DNA of 64,000 nt from Halovenus aranensis (lineage in GTDB: Archaea; Halobacteriota; Halobacteria; Halobacteriales; Haloarculaceae). A model generated the notes under the pieces. The model did not search any database and was not told the DNA's origin. It was given only the letters and a program-made list of their open reading frames with translations. Every line of letters starts with the position of its first letter. Within the stretch, counting starts at the first letter, position 1. The stretch covers positions 62,001-126,000 of the forward strand of contig NZ_FNFC01000003.1 of the NCBI RefSeq assembly GCF_900100385.1. Reading direction: 5' to 3'. This document shows positions 36,752 through 45,296 of this stretch, piece by piece. A program made the position numbers and the translations under genes.

Positions 36752-37168
36752 ATGGCCGAGTTCAACCTCCACGTGAGCATCGACCCCGAGGCGCTCGGGG
36801 CGGACTCACTCGAATCGTATCTCGACGAGTACATCGACGAGTCACAGAAAGTCGCGTTTGCAGATGTCGACGCACCGCAGGCAGACGACGATACGCTCGA
36901 TGAAACGCTCGAAATCGAGGGCATCGACGGCTTCGCATCGCTGTACACCGAGCTTCGAGACAACGACGACCCGCTCGAACTCGGGCTCTGGGGCCCGACC
37001 GCCGAGCGGTTTCCGGTGCCGGTACAGCACTACGCGCTCCAACAGATTTCGAACCCCGACGCCTACGAGTTCCACGCGGTCGACAACAAAGTGACCCTGG
37101 TCGTCGCCGACCAGCAACAGCAACTCCAGCAGCTTCGACAAGAAGTCCCGCCACCGGCGCTTGGGTGA
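36752..37168 (+). CDS. Acidic protein of 138 residues, unknown
   Basis: Starts MAEFNLHVSIDPEALGADSLESYLDEYIDESQKVAF, with a middle segment LELGLWGPTAERFPVPVQHYALQQI and a glutamine-rich tail (ADQQQQLQQLRQEV). No membrane span, cysteine or known motif. It follows cheW by 39 bases in the same direction, so it may belong to the parA-cheW transcript. I do not recognise a family. Confidence 0.65.
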   Translation: MAEFNLHVSIDPEALGADSLESYLDEYIDESQKVAFADVDAPQADDDTLDETLEIEGIDGFASLYTELRDNDDPLELGLWGPTAERFPVPVQHYALQQISNPDAYEFHAVDNKVTLVVADQQQQLQQLRQEVPPPALG

Positions 37169-37492
37169 CTACGCCCAGGCGTCGGGAAGTTCGCTCTCGT
37201 TGTCTGCAATCAGTTCGATGAGCGGCCGGATATCGTCGAACTCTGGGCCTTTGGCTACCTCGTTTTGTTCTCTATCCCAGGTGATGAAGCCGTATTCGGC
37301 GAGTTTCGGCAGGTGGACGTGCTCCATCTCGACGAGACGTTTGACTGCGTCGGTGTGTTCGACCGAGAGATCTGGTGAATCGTCCTGTGGATTGTGGTCT
37401 AACAACCCAAGCAAAAGCTTCCGACGCTGGACGTGTGCCAGCGCGTCGAGTGCGTCGTCGAACTGACCTTCGCTGTACTGCTGGTTGCTCAT
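37169..37492 (-). CDS. Winged-helix transcriptional regulator (DUF7344-like)
   Basis: A 107-residue haloarchaeal HTH protein: DDALDALAHVQRRKLLLGLLDHNP begins the first helices, VEMEHVHLPKLAEYGFITWDREQNEVAKGPEFDDI is the recognition helix and wing region, and a C-terminal helix closes it. This is the usual haloarchaeal ArsR-like/DUF7344 pattern. I used the ATG at 37492, giving the family-like start MSNQQYSEG. It is convergent with the unknown gene next to cheW, abutting it exactly. Confidence 0.8.
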   Translation of the reverse strand: MSNQQYSEGQFDDALDALAHVQRRKLLLGLLDHNPQDDSPDLSVEHTDAVKRLVEMEHVHLPKLAEYGFITWDREQNEVAKGPEFDDIRPLIELIADNESELPDAWA

Positions 37493-37604
37493 ACGAGACC
37501 GTACACGACAGCCATACATCAAACCAGCATAATTTCACAACATCCGATTGTTTGAGGAACTGAGTGAACCGTGCCGGGGACCCCGCCACGACCGGCTGCA
37601 AGCC

Positions 37605-37763
37605 TCACTCGGCGTCTGTGAGGAAATCTGGGGCCGGAAGTATTATCTTTTTGTCAGTCCCAAACAGCGCGAACAACCCAAACAGCGCCGGTTCGTCTGC
37701 GACGATACCGAACACACCGAAGATGCCGAAGACACCGAGCCGGCGTATTCGAACTGTGACCAT
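37605..37763 (-). CDS. 52-residue FG-rich membrane microprotein
   Basis: A small ORF in the otherwise empty 390-base gap. It opens MVTVRIRRLGVFGIFGVFGIV, then a second hydrophobic run PALFGLFALFG, and an ordinary polar end. The repeated F-G spacing recalls the bacterial DUF3796-type small membrane proteins (from memory, tentative). An AT-rich box at 37784-37795 on the minus strand is centred about 27 bases before the ATG, so a leaderless promoter fits. It is too short for most gene finders. No function can be assigned. Confidence 0.55.
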   Translation of the reverse strand: MVTVRIRRLGVFGIFGVFGIVADEPALFGLFALFGTDKKIILPAPDFLTDAE

Positions 37764-37783
37764 AGAGGAAGGTTACTAGTCCA

Positions 37784-37795
37784 GGATACATATTC
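37784..37795 (-). promoter_or_regulatory. TATA box of the FG-rich microprotein
   Basis: GAATATGTATCC on the minus strand sits about 27 bases before the ATG at 37763. The remaining gap (37493-37604 and 37796-37882) shows no other gene; AT-rich CACATATCCA near 37851 probably drives the next gene on the plus strand. Confidence 0.5.
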
Positions 37796-37882
37796 AGGCG
37801 GTCGTTTTCAGCGGTCTGGAAAGCCAATCTGTCCGCTCGAAGAGTCACAACACATATCCACGAGAGGGCAGAACTGCCACCA

Positions 37883-39199
37883 ATGATAGGTGTCGTCGGC
37901 GGGGGAGTCGCCGGGCTTGCGGCCGCCCACAGGCTGCAGGAACACGGCTACGACGTGCGCGTCTTCGAAGCGAGCGACCAAGTCGGCGGCCTCGCCGCGG
38001 TTTACGAGACCGCAGGCGACCCCATCGAAAAGTTCTATCACCACCTGTCGAAATCCGAGGAGACCATCGTCGAACTCGTCGACGAGGTGGGGTTAGGAGA
38101 CGACCTCGAATGGCGGTACGGCTCCGACGCCTACTACGTCGACGGCGTCGCTCACCCGATGGACAAACCCTGGGAGATACTCGCCTACCCGCATCTCTCC
38201 TTGTACGACAAGTTCCGGCTGGGGATGCTCGTCCTCGATATCGACGTGCGCGGTGGCATTCCGTCGTTCGATACCTACGAGCGTCTGGAGGATTTCGAGG
38301 ACGTTCCCGTCAAGGAGTTTATTCTCGACCACACCTCACAGGGCTGTTTCGAGCGGTTTTTCAAGCCGCTTTTAGAGGCAAAGTTCGGCGACCGTTGGGA
38401 AGACGTCAGCGCGGCGTGGCTGCTGGGACGAGTGAAATTTCGGGGCGAGCGAGATATTCTTCGCGGCGAGATTCTGGGCTACCTGCAGGGTGGCTTTGGC
38501 ACCCTGCTCGACGCACTCGTCGACAGCGTTGGTCAGGAGAACATCCAGACTGGCACCCGCGTAACCGACCTCGACGTGACAGGTGGCGTCGTGACCGGGC
38601 TCGAAACGAAGTCTCGGTCGACCGGTGTCGACCGCCACGATGTCGACGACGTGGTCGTTGCGGCGATGCCGAACGTCCTCGAAGGGTTGACCGGCTACGA
38701 GTGTGCTATCGAGTTTCAGGGGACCATCTGTTCGGTCCTCAGCCTCTCCGAGCCACTGATGGACACCTACTGGCTCAACATCGCAGACGAGTCGCCGTTC
38801 GGTGCACTCATCGAACACACGAACTTCGTCCCACCAGAGCGCTACGGCGGCGAACACCTCCTCTATGTGGCTCGGTACATCCAGGACCTGGAGACGCCTC
38901 TCTGGAAGAAAGACGACGACGAAATCGAAGCGCTATGGCTCGACGGCATCGCAGACTTGTTCCCACAGTTCGACCGCGAGATGGTCAACTGGATACAGAC
39001 GGCACGGAACCCGCGGACTGCGCCAATCTACGAGCGTGGCTACCTCGACATGGTCGTCCCATACGACCTCGGAAAGGCGGTGGCCGATGGACTCTACTAC
39101 GCGGGGATGGCAAGCCGAGCCCAGTATCCCGAGCGGTCGCTCAACGGTGGTATCGTCGCCGGGTTCGAGTGTGCCGACCGCATCGCGGGCGAACGCTGA
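37883..39199 (+). CDS. FAD-dependent oxidoreductase, amine-oxidase/protoporphyrinogen-oxidase type
   Basis: A 438-residue flavoprotein opening with the dinucleotide-binding motif VVGGGVAGLAAAHRLQEHGYDVRVFEASDQVGGLAA (residues 3-38). A family helix motif SLYDKFRLG and the segment FFKPLLEAKFGDRWEDVSAAWLLGR are typical of haloarchaeal NAD(P)/FAD proteins related to protoporphyrinogen oxidase and carotenoid desaturases. Substrate is unknown. An AT-rich box at 37851-37860 lies about 27 bases before the ATG. It stands alone in its transcription unit. Confidence 0.85.
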   Translation: MIGVVGGGVAGLAAAHRLQEHGYDVRVFEASDQVGGLAAVYETAGDPIEKFYHHLSKSEETIVELVDEVGLGDDLEWRYGSDAYYVDGVAHPMDKPWEILAYPHLSLYDKFRLGMLVLDIDVRGGIPSFDTYERLEDFEDVPVKEFILDHTSQGCFERFFKPLLEAKFGDRWEDVSAAWLLGRVKFRGERDILRGEILGYLQGGFGTLLDALVDSVGQENIQTGTRVTDLDVTGGVVTGLETKSRSTGVDRHDVDDVVVAAMPNVLEGLTGYECAIEFQGTICSVLSLSEPLMDTYWLNIADESPFGALIEHTNFVPPERYGGEHLLYVARYIQDLETPLWKKDDDEIEALWLDGIADLFPQFDREMVNWIQTARNPRTAPIYERGYLDMVVPYDLGKAVADGLYYAGMASRAQYPERSLNGGIVAGFECADRIAGER

Positions 39200-39283
39200 A
39201 TTCTCACAGATTCGTTATTATCCTCACAATTGATAAGCAAGATATAGCAATCCACATTAACCCTGACCCGTAACCTCCGGTAT

Positions 39284-40528
39284 ATGAGCACGTCGCACGT
39301 CATCGTCGGCGATGGGATTGCCGGTAGCTCGGCCGCCGAGACCATCCGTGAGGAAGACCCAGACGCGGAGATTACGGTCATCACGGACGAGGGTGAAGCG
39401 CTGTATAACCGTATCCTCATCAAGGAGTACGCCAAAGGAAAGCTCCCCGAAGCGCCGATTTCGATTCACGAGCCAGAGTGGTACGAGGAGCGCGATATCG
39501 ACCTGGAGCTGAACACGTACGTCGTCAACGTCGACTCGGACGCTCACACCGTCGAAACACACGAGGGCGACGTCTACGAGTACGACAAACTCCTTATCGC
39601 GACAGGAGGGACGCCAGCACAGCTTCCTGTCGAGAACTCTGATGCCGACGGCATCAATCACTTCTGGACGTTCCAAGACGCACGCGAGATTCGGGGGAAC
39701 GTCGAAGATGCCGGCAAAGGCGTCATCGTCGGCGCCGGGCTGCTCGGCATCGACTTGGCGGCAATCAGTGGCGCACAGGGGCTCGACGCCTACTACATCA
39801 TGCGAGGTAACCGCTGGTGGCGGTACGGCCTCTCGCTCGACGGTGCCGAGATTATGCACGACGCGCTCGAAGAGATTGGCATTACGCCTGTCTTCGAGGC
39901 AGGTGTCGACCGTTTCGAGGTCGACGACGATGGCCACGTCGAGGCGGCAGTTACCCCCGACGGCGACCGCTATGACTGTGACTGGGCCGGCGTCGCCATC
40001 GGTCTAGATTTCAACACGGAGTGGCTTCAGGGCTCTGGCGTCGAATGTGACGATGGCGTCGTCGTCGACGAACACATGTGGACCGGCGTCGAAGATATCT
40101 ACGCCGCAGGCGACATTACCCAGTTCCACGACGTTATCCTCGGCGAGCGCACCCAAAACGGGGCATGGGGCTCGGCGAAAGAGCAGGGTAACATCGCCGC
40201 AAAGAACATGGTCGATGACTCCCGCGAGGAGGTCTTCCGCTGGGTGCCGACCTACTCGATTACACACTTCGATTTCCCGTTTCTCTCGTTTGGACACCCC
40301 ACCATCGGCGACGACGAGGCCGAGCGCAAATACAGCGACACAGAGTGGCGGCGGCTGGCGTTCAAAGACGGCAAGCTGGTCGGCGGCGTCCTCATCGGCG
40401 ACCTCTCCCAGCAGTCCACCTACAAGAAACTCATCCGTGAGGAATGGGACGTTGCGGACAGAAAGGAACTTCTGCTCGAGGAAGACGTCGACCTCGACCG
40501 TCTCGAAGGCGCTATCGAAGCCAACTAG
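39284..40528 (+). CDS. NAD(P)/FAD-dependent oxidoreductase (NirB/rubredoxin-reductase-like)
   Basis: A 414-residue two-dinucleotide-binding protein: FAD motif IVGDGIAGSSAAETIRE (about 5-21), ATGGTPAQLPV (about 105), NAD motif VIVGAGLLGIDLAAIS (about 147) and the C-terminal EDIYAAGDITQF (about 270). This order matches the pyridine-nucleotide disulphide oxidoreductase class without an active-site disulphide, as in rubredoxin reductase and the N-terminal half of NirB. Electron partner unknown. A weak TATA-like CACATTAACC lies 27 bases upstream. Confidence 0.88.
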   Translation: MSTSHVIVGDGIAGSSAAETIREEDPDAEITVITDEGEALYNRILIKEYAKGKLPEAPISIHEPEWYEERDIDLELNTYVVNVDSDAHTVETHEGDVYEYDKLLIATGGTPAQLPVENSDADGINHFWTFQDAREIRGNVEDAGKGVIVGAGLLGIDLAAISGAQGLDAYYIMRGNRWWRYGLSLDGAEIMHDALEEIGITPVFEAGVDRFEVDDDGHVEAAVTPDGDRYDCDWAGVAIGLDFNTEWLQGSGVECDDGVVVDEHMWTGVEDIYAAGDITQFHDVILGERTQNGAWGSAKEQGNIAAKNMVDDSREEVFRWVPTYSITHFDFPFLSFGHPTIGDDEAERKYSDTEWRRLAFKDGKLVGGVLIGDLSQQSTYKKLIREEWDVADRKELLLEEDVDLDRLEGAIEAN

Positions 40529-40545
40529 GGAACGGACCGACGCCC

Positions 40546-40555
40546 TTTTTTAATA
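40546..40555 (+). promoter_or_regulatory. TATA box of the next gene, with T-tract after the oxidoreductase
   Basis: TTTTTTAATA is about 26 bases upstream of the ATG at 40576 (leaderless spacing). The same T-run, some 18 bases after the oxidoreductase stop, could also terminate that transcript. Confidence 0.55.
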
Positions 40556-40575
40556 GGTGCCCTCCATTCGGACAT

Positions 40576-40986
40576 ATGAACGGCGGAAACAGCGACATGA
40601 CCCTCGCGTTCGAGCTGGAGGCACTCAAACAGCTCCGGAACCCCGACAGCGTGTTCACCGACGCGCGCCAGTGGACCGAATACGTCGGCGTCATCTCTGA
40701 CAAACCGACCTACGTCGTGACGAACTTCACGCGGAAACACCGCATCAGACAGGACTTTTTCTCCGGGCCACGGACTCGCGAGGAGAGTCTGAACAACATC
40801 AAAGCGCAATTCGACAGCGACAGACACGTCTTCGTCGGCACGACCGACGAGGACGAAACACTGGCGGAGGAGACCGACTGGGAGTACGTCGGCGTCGAGG
40901 CCGCCGCACAGGCCGCAGACTGGCAGCTCTCCCTCGAGGAGGCGACGACAGAAGTCGAGGACGACGGCCACGACGACTGGCCCTGA
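40576..40986 (+). CDS. Conserved haloarchaeal protein of 136 residues (DUF7124-like)
   Basis: An acidic soluble protein: MTLAFELEALKQLRNPDSVFTDARQWTEYVGVISDKPTYVVTNFTRKHRIRQDFFSGPRTREESL, then a strand-rich middle and a disordered acidic end. It resembles a haloarchaeal family noted from memory as DUF7124. The ATG at 40576 is chosen for its promoter spacing. The next gene follows two bases after its stop. Confidence 0.7.
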   Translation: MNGGNSDMTLAFELEALKQLRNPDSVFTDARQWTEYVGVISDKPTYVVTNFTRKHRIRQDFFSGPRTREESLNNIKAQFDSDRHVFVGTTDEDETLAEETDWEYVGVEAAAQAADWQLSLEEATTEVEDDGHDDWP

Positions 40987-40988
40987 CG

Positions 40989-41519
40989 ATGGCCGAACCC
41001 GGAATCCCTGGCGAGAGCGACGGGCTCGAACTGCCCTGCGGTGAGACGGTCGAACCCACCGATTTCGACATCGGGATGCGGGAGTTCCGGTGTGCGTGTG
41101 GCGACAGCCACGCAATCGTGATGGATGTCCATCCGCTAGCCAGGTTCGTCCCCGAGTTTCTCGTCGACACGCTCAGAGAGACGGTAACAACTGACGACGA
41201 CTTCGAGGAGTTCGGCACGCCGCACGCGATGGCGATGGTAGGCGAGGAGTTCCCAGAGAAGCTGGCCAGCGCCGACTGCTCGACTGAGGGCAGTGTCGGC
41301 TACGCGCTGCTGTGGGTGTCAGCCTTCGACGCTCGCCGCCTTCACGAGATTGTCGTCGAGTTGTTACTTGAGCTGATGGACCACGCCATCAGCCACGCCG
41401 AGAACGACGCCATCGAAGCAGAGTTCGAGCAGTATATGGCCGAGTTCGACCTCGAGACGTTCGTCGAGCTGTACCGCAAGGAACGCGAGTTCGAGGACGA
41501 ACACGATTCGGCAATCTGA
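40989..41519 (+). CDS. Conserved haloarchaeal protein of 176 residues (DUF5815-like)
   Basis: Contains LPCGETV ... FRCACGDSHAIVMDVHPLARFVPEFLV, with three cysteines near the N-terminus (about 18, 36, 38) that could bind a metal, and a long helical C-terminal part (ALLWVSAFDARRLHEIVVELLLELMDHAISHAENDAIEAEFEQYM). The family is common in haloarchaea (DUF5815, from memory) and has no known role. Coupled to the preceding gene. Confidence 0.75.
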   Translation: MAEPGIPGESDGLELPCGETVEPTDFDIGMREFRCACGDSHAIVMDVHPLARFVPEFLVDTLRETVTTDDDFEEFGTPHAMAMVGEEFPEKLASADCSTEGSVGYALLWVSAFDARRLHEIVVELLLELMDHAISHAENDAIEAEFEQYMAEFDLETFVELYRKEREFEDEHDSAI

Positions 41520-41549
41520 CAGCTGTAGCCATTGTGGACACCCCGCATG

Positions 41550-41557
41550 TTTATACT
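41550..41557 (+). promoter_or_regulatory. TATA box of the small lipoprotein gene
   Basis: TTTATACT is centred about 26 bases before the ATG at 41579, which favours that start over the earlier ATG at 41534. Confidence 0.6.
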
Positions 41558-41578
41558 GGAGGAAAATGTATCCCCGCT

Positions 41579-42013
41579 ATGCCAGAACGAAGGCAGTTCC
41601 TTTGTGGGGTTGCAACGGCAGCCACGGTCGGGCTCGCAGGATGTTCCGGCGGTGGCGGCGACGGCGGTGACGATGGTGAAGACAGCGGAAATGGCGCGGT
41701 TCCAGCTAACATAGCTTTCGACGGTGACGCCGGCGAACACCTCGAACTCACCCCCACGGCTCGGTTTGAAAACAAGGAGTTTGGCGATACGATGATTGTC
41801 GAGGGAACAGCCCAAAATACGGCCGATAACCTCCGTCTGCACGTCGAGTTGGTCGTTGAGATGGAACGATATCTCAAAACCGGGACCGCTTCGAAATCGA
41901 TAGAGCCGGGTGGAAGCTGGGAGTTTACAATCGAGTTGTCCGACGTTGATCCCGACCGAATCGATGAGTATACACTCAGGGCCACCTACACTGACCCGCC
42001 TGAAGAAGTCTGA
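41579..42013 (+). CDS. Tat-exported lipoprotein, possible FxLYD-type domain
   Basis: A 144-residue protein with a twin-arginine signal (PERRQFLCGVATAATVGLAGC) and lipobox LAGC, then a Gly/Asp-rich linker and a beta-rich domain (ARFENKEFGDTMIVEGTAQNTADNLRLHVELVVEMERYLKTGTASKSIEPGGSWEFTIEL). That arrangement resembles the FxLYD/DUF3426-type beta sandwich of small secreted proteins. No metal ligands or catalytic residues are apparent. It stands alone with its own promoter. Confidence 0.75.
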   Translation: MPERRQFLCGVATAATVGLAGCSGGGGDGGDDGEDSGNGAVPANIAFDGDAGEHLELTPTARFENKEFGDTMIVEGTAQNTADNLRLHVELVVEMERYLKTGTASKSIEPGGSWEFTIELSDVDPDRIDEYTLRATYTDPPEEV

Positions 42014-42225
42014 TAAACAGACGACAGGTACTCCCAGCGCACGCCAGCGATAGGTCGTCCAATCGGCCCGAGTATTTCCATGCAGTTGGCAAGAAAGGGC
42101 CCGAAAGAACGCGAGGGTCGTGTATTTCGCTCCCAATCGACGATGGAGATGGAGACCGCGTGCTTGTGGCACACACACATGTTGGGTGGAGGACAATTCT
42201 GCATGTTTTATCATACGGTACCAAA

Positions 42226-42236
42226 ACTCTTATTGG
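42226..42236 (+). promoter_or_regulatory. TATA-like box of the dpp operon
   Basis: ACTCTTATTGG is about 28 bases before the dppA ATG at 42259. The preceding 245-base gap (from 42014) holds no gene that I can see. Confidence 0.45.
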
Positions 42237-42258
42237 GTGTGGTTTCCCAAACCGTGAT

Positions 42259-44259
42259 ATGCCGCAACAACACGGTCAAATCGAATCAAAGGGATACCTC
42301 AATCGTCGTCAGTGGCTGTCGATGCTTGGCGTCGGCAGTACCGCTGCCATAGCAGGCTGTCTGGGTGGCGGAGACGGCGATGACGGAGAAGATGGCGAAG
42401 ACGGAAGCGATGGAAGCGACGGAGAAGACGGAAGCGATGGAAGCGACGGAGAAGACGGAAGCGATGGAAGCGACGGAGAAGACGGAAGTGACGGAGAAGA
42501 CGGCGACGATGAGATGGAAATGCCCGAGGTGCAGGGCTCGTACATTACGGCCACCTCGACCGGATTCGAGACCCTCAACCCGTTGTACAACAACACTGAC
42601 GGTGCCGCGACGGCCATTGGACGGACACTCGACCAAGGCTATACCTTCGACGAGAACGGCGATTACTTCCCACTGGTGTACGACATGTCCACGGAGGACG
42701 GGAAGGTGTGGACATTCGAAGTCCGCGACGGGCTGGAGTTCAGTGACCCGTACGGCCAAGTGACCGCGGAGACGTTCGTCTACCAGATTCAGGAACTCCA
42801 CCAGACCGACTGGGGTAACACGCCATCCGCAGTCGACTGGCAGGATGTCACCGTCGAGCAGACCGGCGAGATGACGTTCCAGGCCGAGCTTGAGACTTCG
42901 AACGTCCTCTGGCCGAGGACGTATGCGCCGCTGCTGTACCCGATTCCAATCGACATCATGAAGCCCTACGTGGAGGATGAAGATGCCAAAGGGCTCGAAG
43001 AAGAGCAGGAACTGCTCGAACTCGGCTTCACCGGGAATCTCGGGCCGTTCACGCTCGATGAGTGGGAACGCAGTGCCGGCACCACCTACAGCCGCAACGA
43101 GAACTACTACCTACAGAACATCGACGAAGGTCCCGAGCTGTTCAACAACGCCCCGTACTTCGAGAGTGCAGAGATTCGCATCATCTCGGAGCAGTCCTCG
43201 CGACTGGGCGCACTCGAGACGGGCGAAATTACTCGTGCAGCAGTCCCGCCGGAACGTGTCTCTGAGTACGACGCCATGGACAACCTCAAAGTCCTCCAGC
43301 AGCCACAGTCGTTCAACACCGGTGGCCTCATGGCGGTCAACATGCGTGATAACGGGTGGAACGCCGGCCCCGGTAACCTGTTCCGTCACATCCCGTTCCG
43401 TCAGGCACTCGCCTCGGCAATCAACAAGCGCGAGCTCATCAAAGGTATCCGGTACGGCTTCGGAGAGCCACACTTCACGTGGCAGCCGCGCTTCTCCAAG
43501 TGGTATCCGGGTGACGAAAACCTCACGCTGTGGGGGGTCGACGATAACTACGGCGAAGACGTCGCCAAAGAGCTCGCCCGCGAAGCATTCGAGATGTCCG
43601 ACCACGATTACGGCTTCGACGGCGGACAGCTCGTCGGGCCCGACGGGAATCAGGTCACCCTCGAGCTGTACGCACTCGCTGGCTCCGAGACTCGCATCCA
43701 GACCGGTGAGTTCATCAGGGACGAACTCGCGGACAACCTCGGAATCAACGTCTCCGTCGAGTCGATTGAGGGCGTGACGTTCGCGAACAACTACTGGAGT
43801 ACCGGTCAAGACAACGTCGCCGAGAACGGCATCACCCGCGAAATAAACGGAAAAGAGGTTACCTGGGACGGCCCCGTACCGGGTCCATCGAACCCCGGTC
43901 CCCGCGAGTACCACCCGAGTGAGTCGTGGGACTTGTCGATTATCTACGGACTGAACACGTACCCACTGAACCCGCTCACGAATGAGGCGTTCTTCGATGG
44001 TGCCGCCTGTTCGTACAACCCGGTCGGCTACTATCCAGAGTTCGACGCGAAGTCCATCTTCGAACAGATGCGTAACGCGAGCAGTCAATCCGAGATTCAG
44101 GAGGCCGCAAACGAACTGTTCCGGAACGTCAACGAGGAGATGCCCTACATCACCATCATGTTCCCGGACGGACTGCCCGGCATGAACGCAGACCTGGTTG
44201 GCCCGACCGAGAGCTTCTTCAGCGGCTGGGACTTCGGTGCCTGGTACTTCGACAGGTAA
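42259..44259 (+). CDS. dppA: Peptide/oligopeptide ABC transporter substrate-binding lipoprotein
   Basis: A 666-residue family 5 solute-binding protein. Signal: LNRRQWLSMLGVGSTAAIAGCLGGG (Tat, lipobox IAGC). A linker of DG/SDG/EDG repeats follows (about 45-85), then the binding domain with TLNPLYNNTDGAA, VWTFEVRDGLEFSDPYGQVTAETFVYQI and VRQALASAINKRELIKG-type segments. The ATG at 42259 was chosen because it places the Tat motif close to the start. The ligand (peptide, nickel or other) cannot be told from sequence. It heads dppABCDF. Confidence 0.9.
   Translation: MPQQHGQIESKGYLNRRQWLSMLGVGSTAAIAGCLGGGDGDDGEDGEDGSDGSDGEDGSDGSDGEDGSDGSDGEDGSDGEDGDDEMEMPEVQGSYITATSTGFETLNPLYNNTDGAATAIGRTLDQGYTFDENGDYFPLVYDMSTEDGKVWTFEVRDGLEFSDPYGQVTAETFVYQIQELHQTDWGNTPSAVDWQDVTVEQTGEMTFQAELETSNVLWPRTYAPLLYPIPIDIMKPYVEDEDAKGLEEEQELLELGFTGNLGPFTLDEWERSAGTTYSRNENYYLQNIDEGPELFNNAPYFESAEIRIISEQSSRLGALETGEITRAAVPPERVSEYDAMDNLKVLQQPQSFNTGGLMAVNMRDNGWNAGPGNLFRHIPFRQALASAINKRELIKGIRYGFGEPHFTWQPRFSKWYPGDENLTLWGVDDNYGEDVAKELAREAFEMSDHDYGFDGGQLVGPDGNQVTLELYALAGSETRIQTGEFIRDELADNLGINVSVESIEGVTFANNYWSTGQDNVAENGITREINGKEVTWDGPVPGPSNPGPREYHPSESWDLSIIYGLNTYPLNPLTNEAFFDGAACSYNPVGYYPEFDAKSIFEQMRNASSQSEIQEAANELFRNVNEEMPYITIMFPDGLPGMNADLVGPTESFFSGWDFGAWYFDR
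42394..42501 (+). repeat. 27-base tandem repeat in the dppA linker
   Basis: About three and a half copies of GGAGAAGACGGAAGCGATGG plus AAGCGAC, coding for GEDGSDGSD. Slippage here would change the length of the lipoprotein tether, so it may differ between strains. Confidence 0.85.
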
Positions 44260-44319
44260 TCAGTAGAGAACAGAAACGCGCGCAAACAACTTTTCGAACC
44301 TCCACATACTCAGTACAAC

Positions 44320-45294
44320 ATGGGACTTGGACGTTACGTCGCACTACGGGTTGCGTGGGCAGCAGCCGTCTCGATGATTATCGTGACGATTGCGTTTCTG
44401 CTGATTTCGTTCTCACCGAATCCGGAGATACAAGACGCAGTACGGTCAGCATCGTTACAGGGTGAGAACCCAGCAGAAGCACGCGAACGGATCAAGGAAC
44501 TCCGCGGCCTCGACCAGCCGCTGCATGAGCGGTACCTCGACTTCATGCAGAACGTGTACACACTGGAGTGGGGCTGGTCAGATTCCAGGAACCAACCGGT
44601 CGAAGAGGCGTTATTGGAGTCAGTGTACTACACAGCACAGTACTCCATCCCCTGGACCATACTGACGGTATTGATTGGGCCGCTGGTAGGGCTGTACTCG
44701 GCTGCAAATATGTACAGCTGGAAAGACCACGCCGCGACAGGCTTTGCCTTCGCGGGCTGGGCAATGCCGAATTTCTTCTTCGCCATCATCCTGTTGTTGG
44801 TCTTCGGCATCTGGCTCGAGTGGATACCTATAACATACAACACCGACGCGGCGGTGTTTAGCCTCGAGAACGCTAGACAGTTGTTCTTCCCGGTGTTTGT
44901 ACTCGTAACCGGGTCGATAGCGGCGACAATGCGTGTTGCGCGAAACGAGTCTGCGGAATTCATCAACGCCGACTTCATGAAGACCGCGAAGGCGAAAGGT
45001 GTCTCACCGTTCCGGGCCTACGCATACCACGTAATGCGACCGACTCTGGTCCCGCTCTCGACGACGTTGGTGGGACAGTTACTGGCAGTCTTCCTCGGGT
45101 CATCACTGCTCGTCGAGTTCGTCTTCTCCATTCCCGGACTCGGCCGAACGACGTTCGATGCCCTGGTAGCACAGGACACGAACCTCGTCCTGGGGTCTGT
45201 CCTGATATTCACGTTCATCGGGGTCGTCGGCAATCTGCTAGAGGACCTGGTGTTCACAGTGCTCGACCCGCGTATCAGCTACGACGATAGATAA
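44320..45294 (+). CDS. dppB: Peptide ABC transporter permease (first)
   Basis: A 324-residue DppB-type permease with an N-terminal span, a short external part and a core of about five further helices. The EAA loop that contacts the ATPase is FMKTAKAKGVSPFRAYAYHVMRPTLVP (about 225-250), followed by the typical VEFVFSIPGLGRTTFDAL. Looks complete and functional. It is followed by dppC after two bases. Confidence 0.93.
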   Translation: MGLGRYVALRVAWAAAVSMIIVTIAFLLISFSPNPEIQDAVRSASLQGENPAEARERIKELRGLDQPLHERYLDFMQNVYTLEWGWSDSRNQPVEEALLESVYYTAQYSIPWTILTVLIGPLVGLYSAANMYSWKDHAATGFAFAGWAMPNFFFAIILLLVFGIWLEWIPITYNTDAAVFSLENARQLFFPVFVLVTGSIAATMRVARNESAEFINADFMKTAKAKGVSPFRAYAYHVMRPTLVPLSTTLVGQLLAVFLGSSLLVEFVFSIPGLGRTTFDALVAQDTNLVLGSVLIFTFIGVVGNLLEDLVFTVLDPRISYDDR

Positions 45295-45296
45295 CC

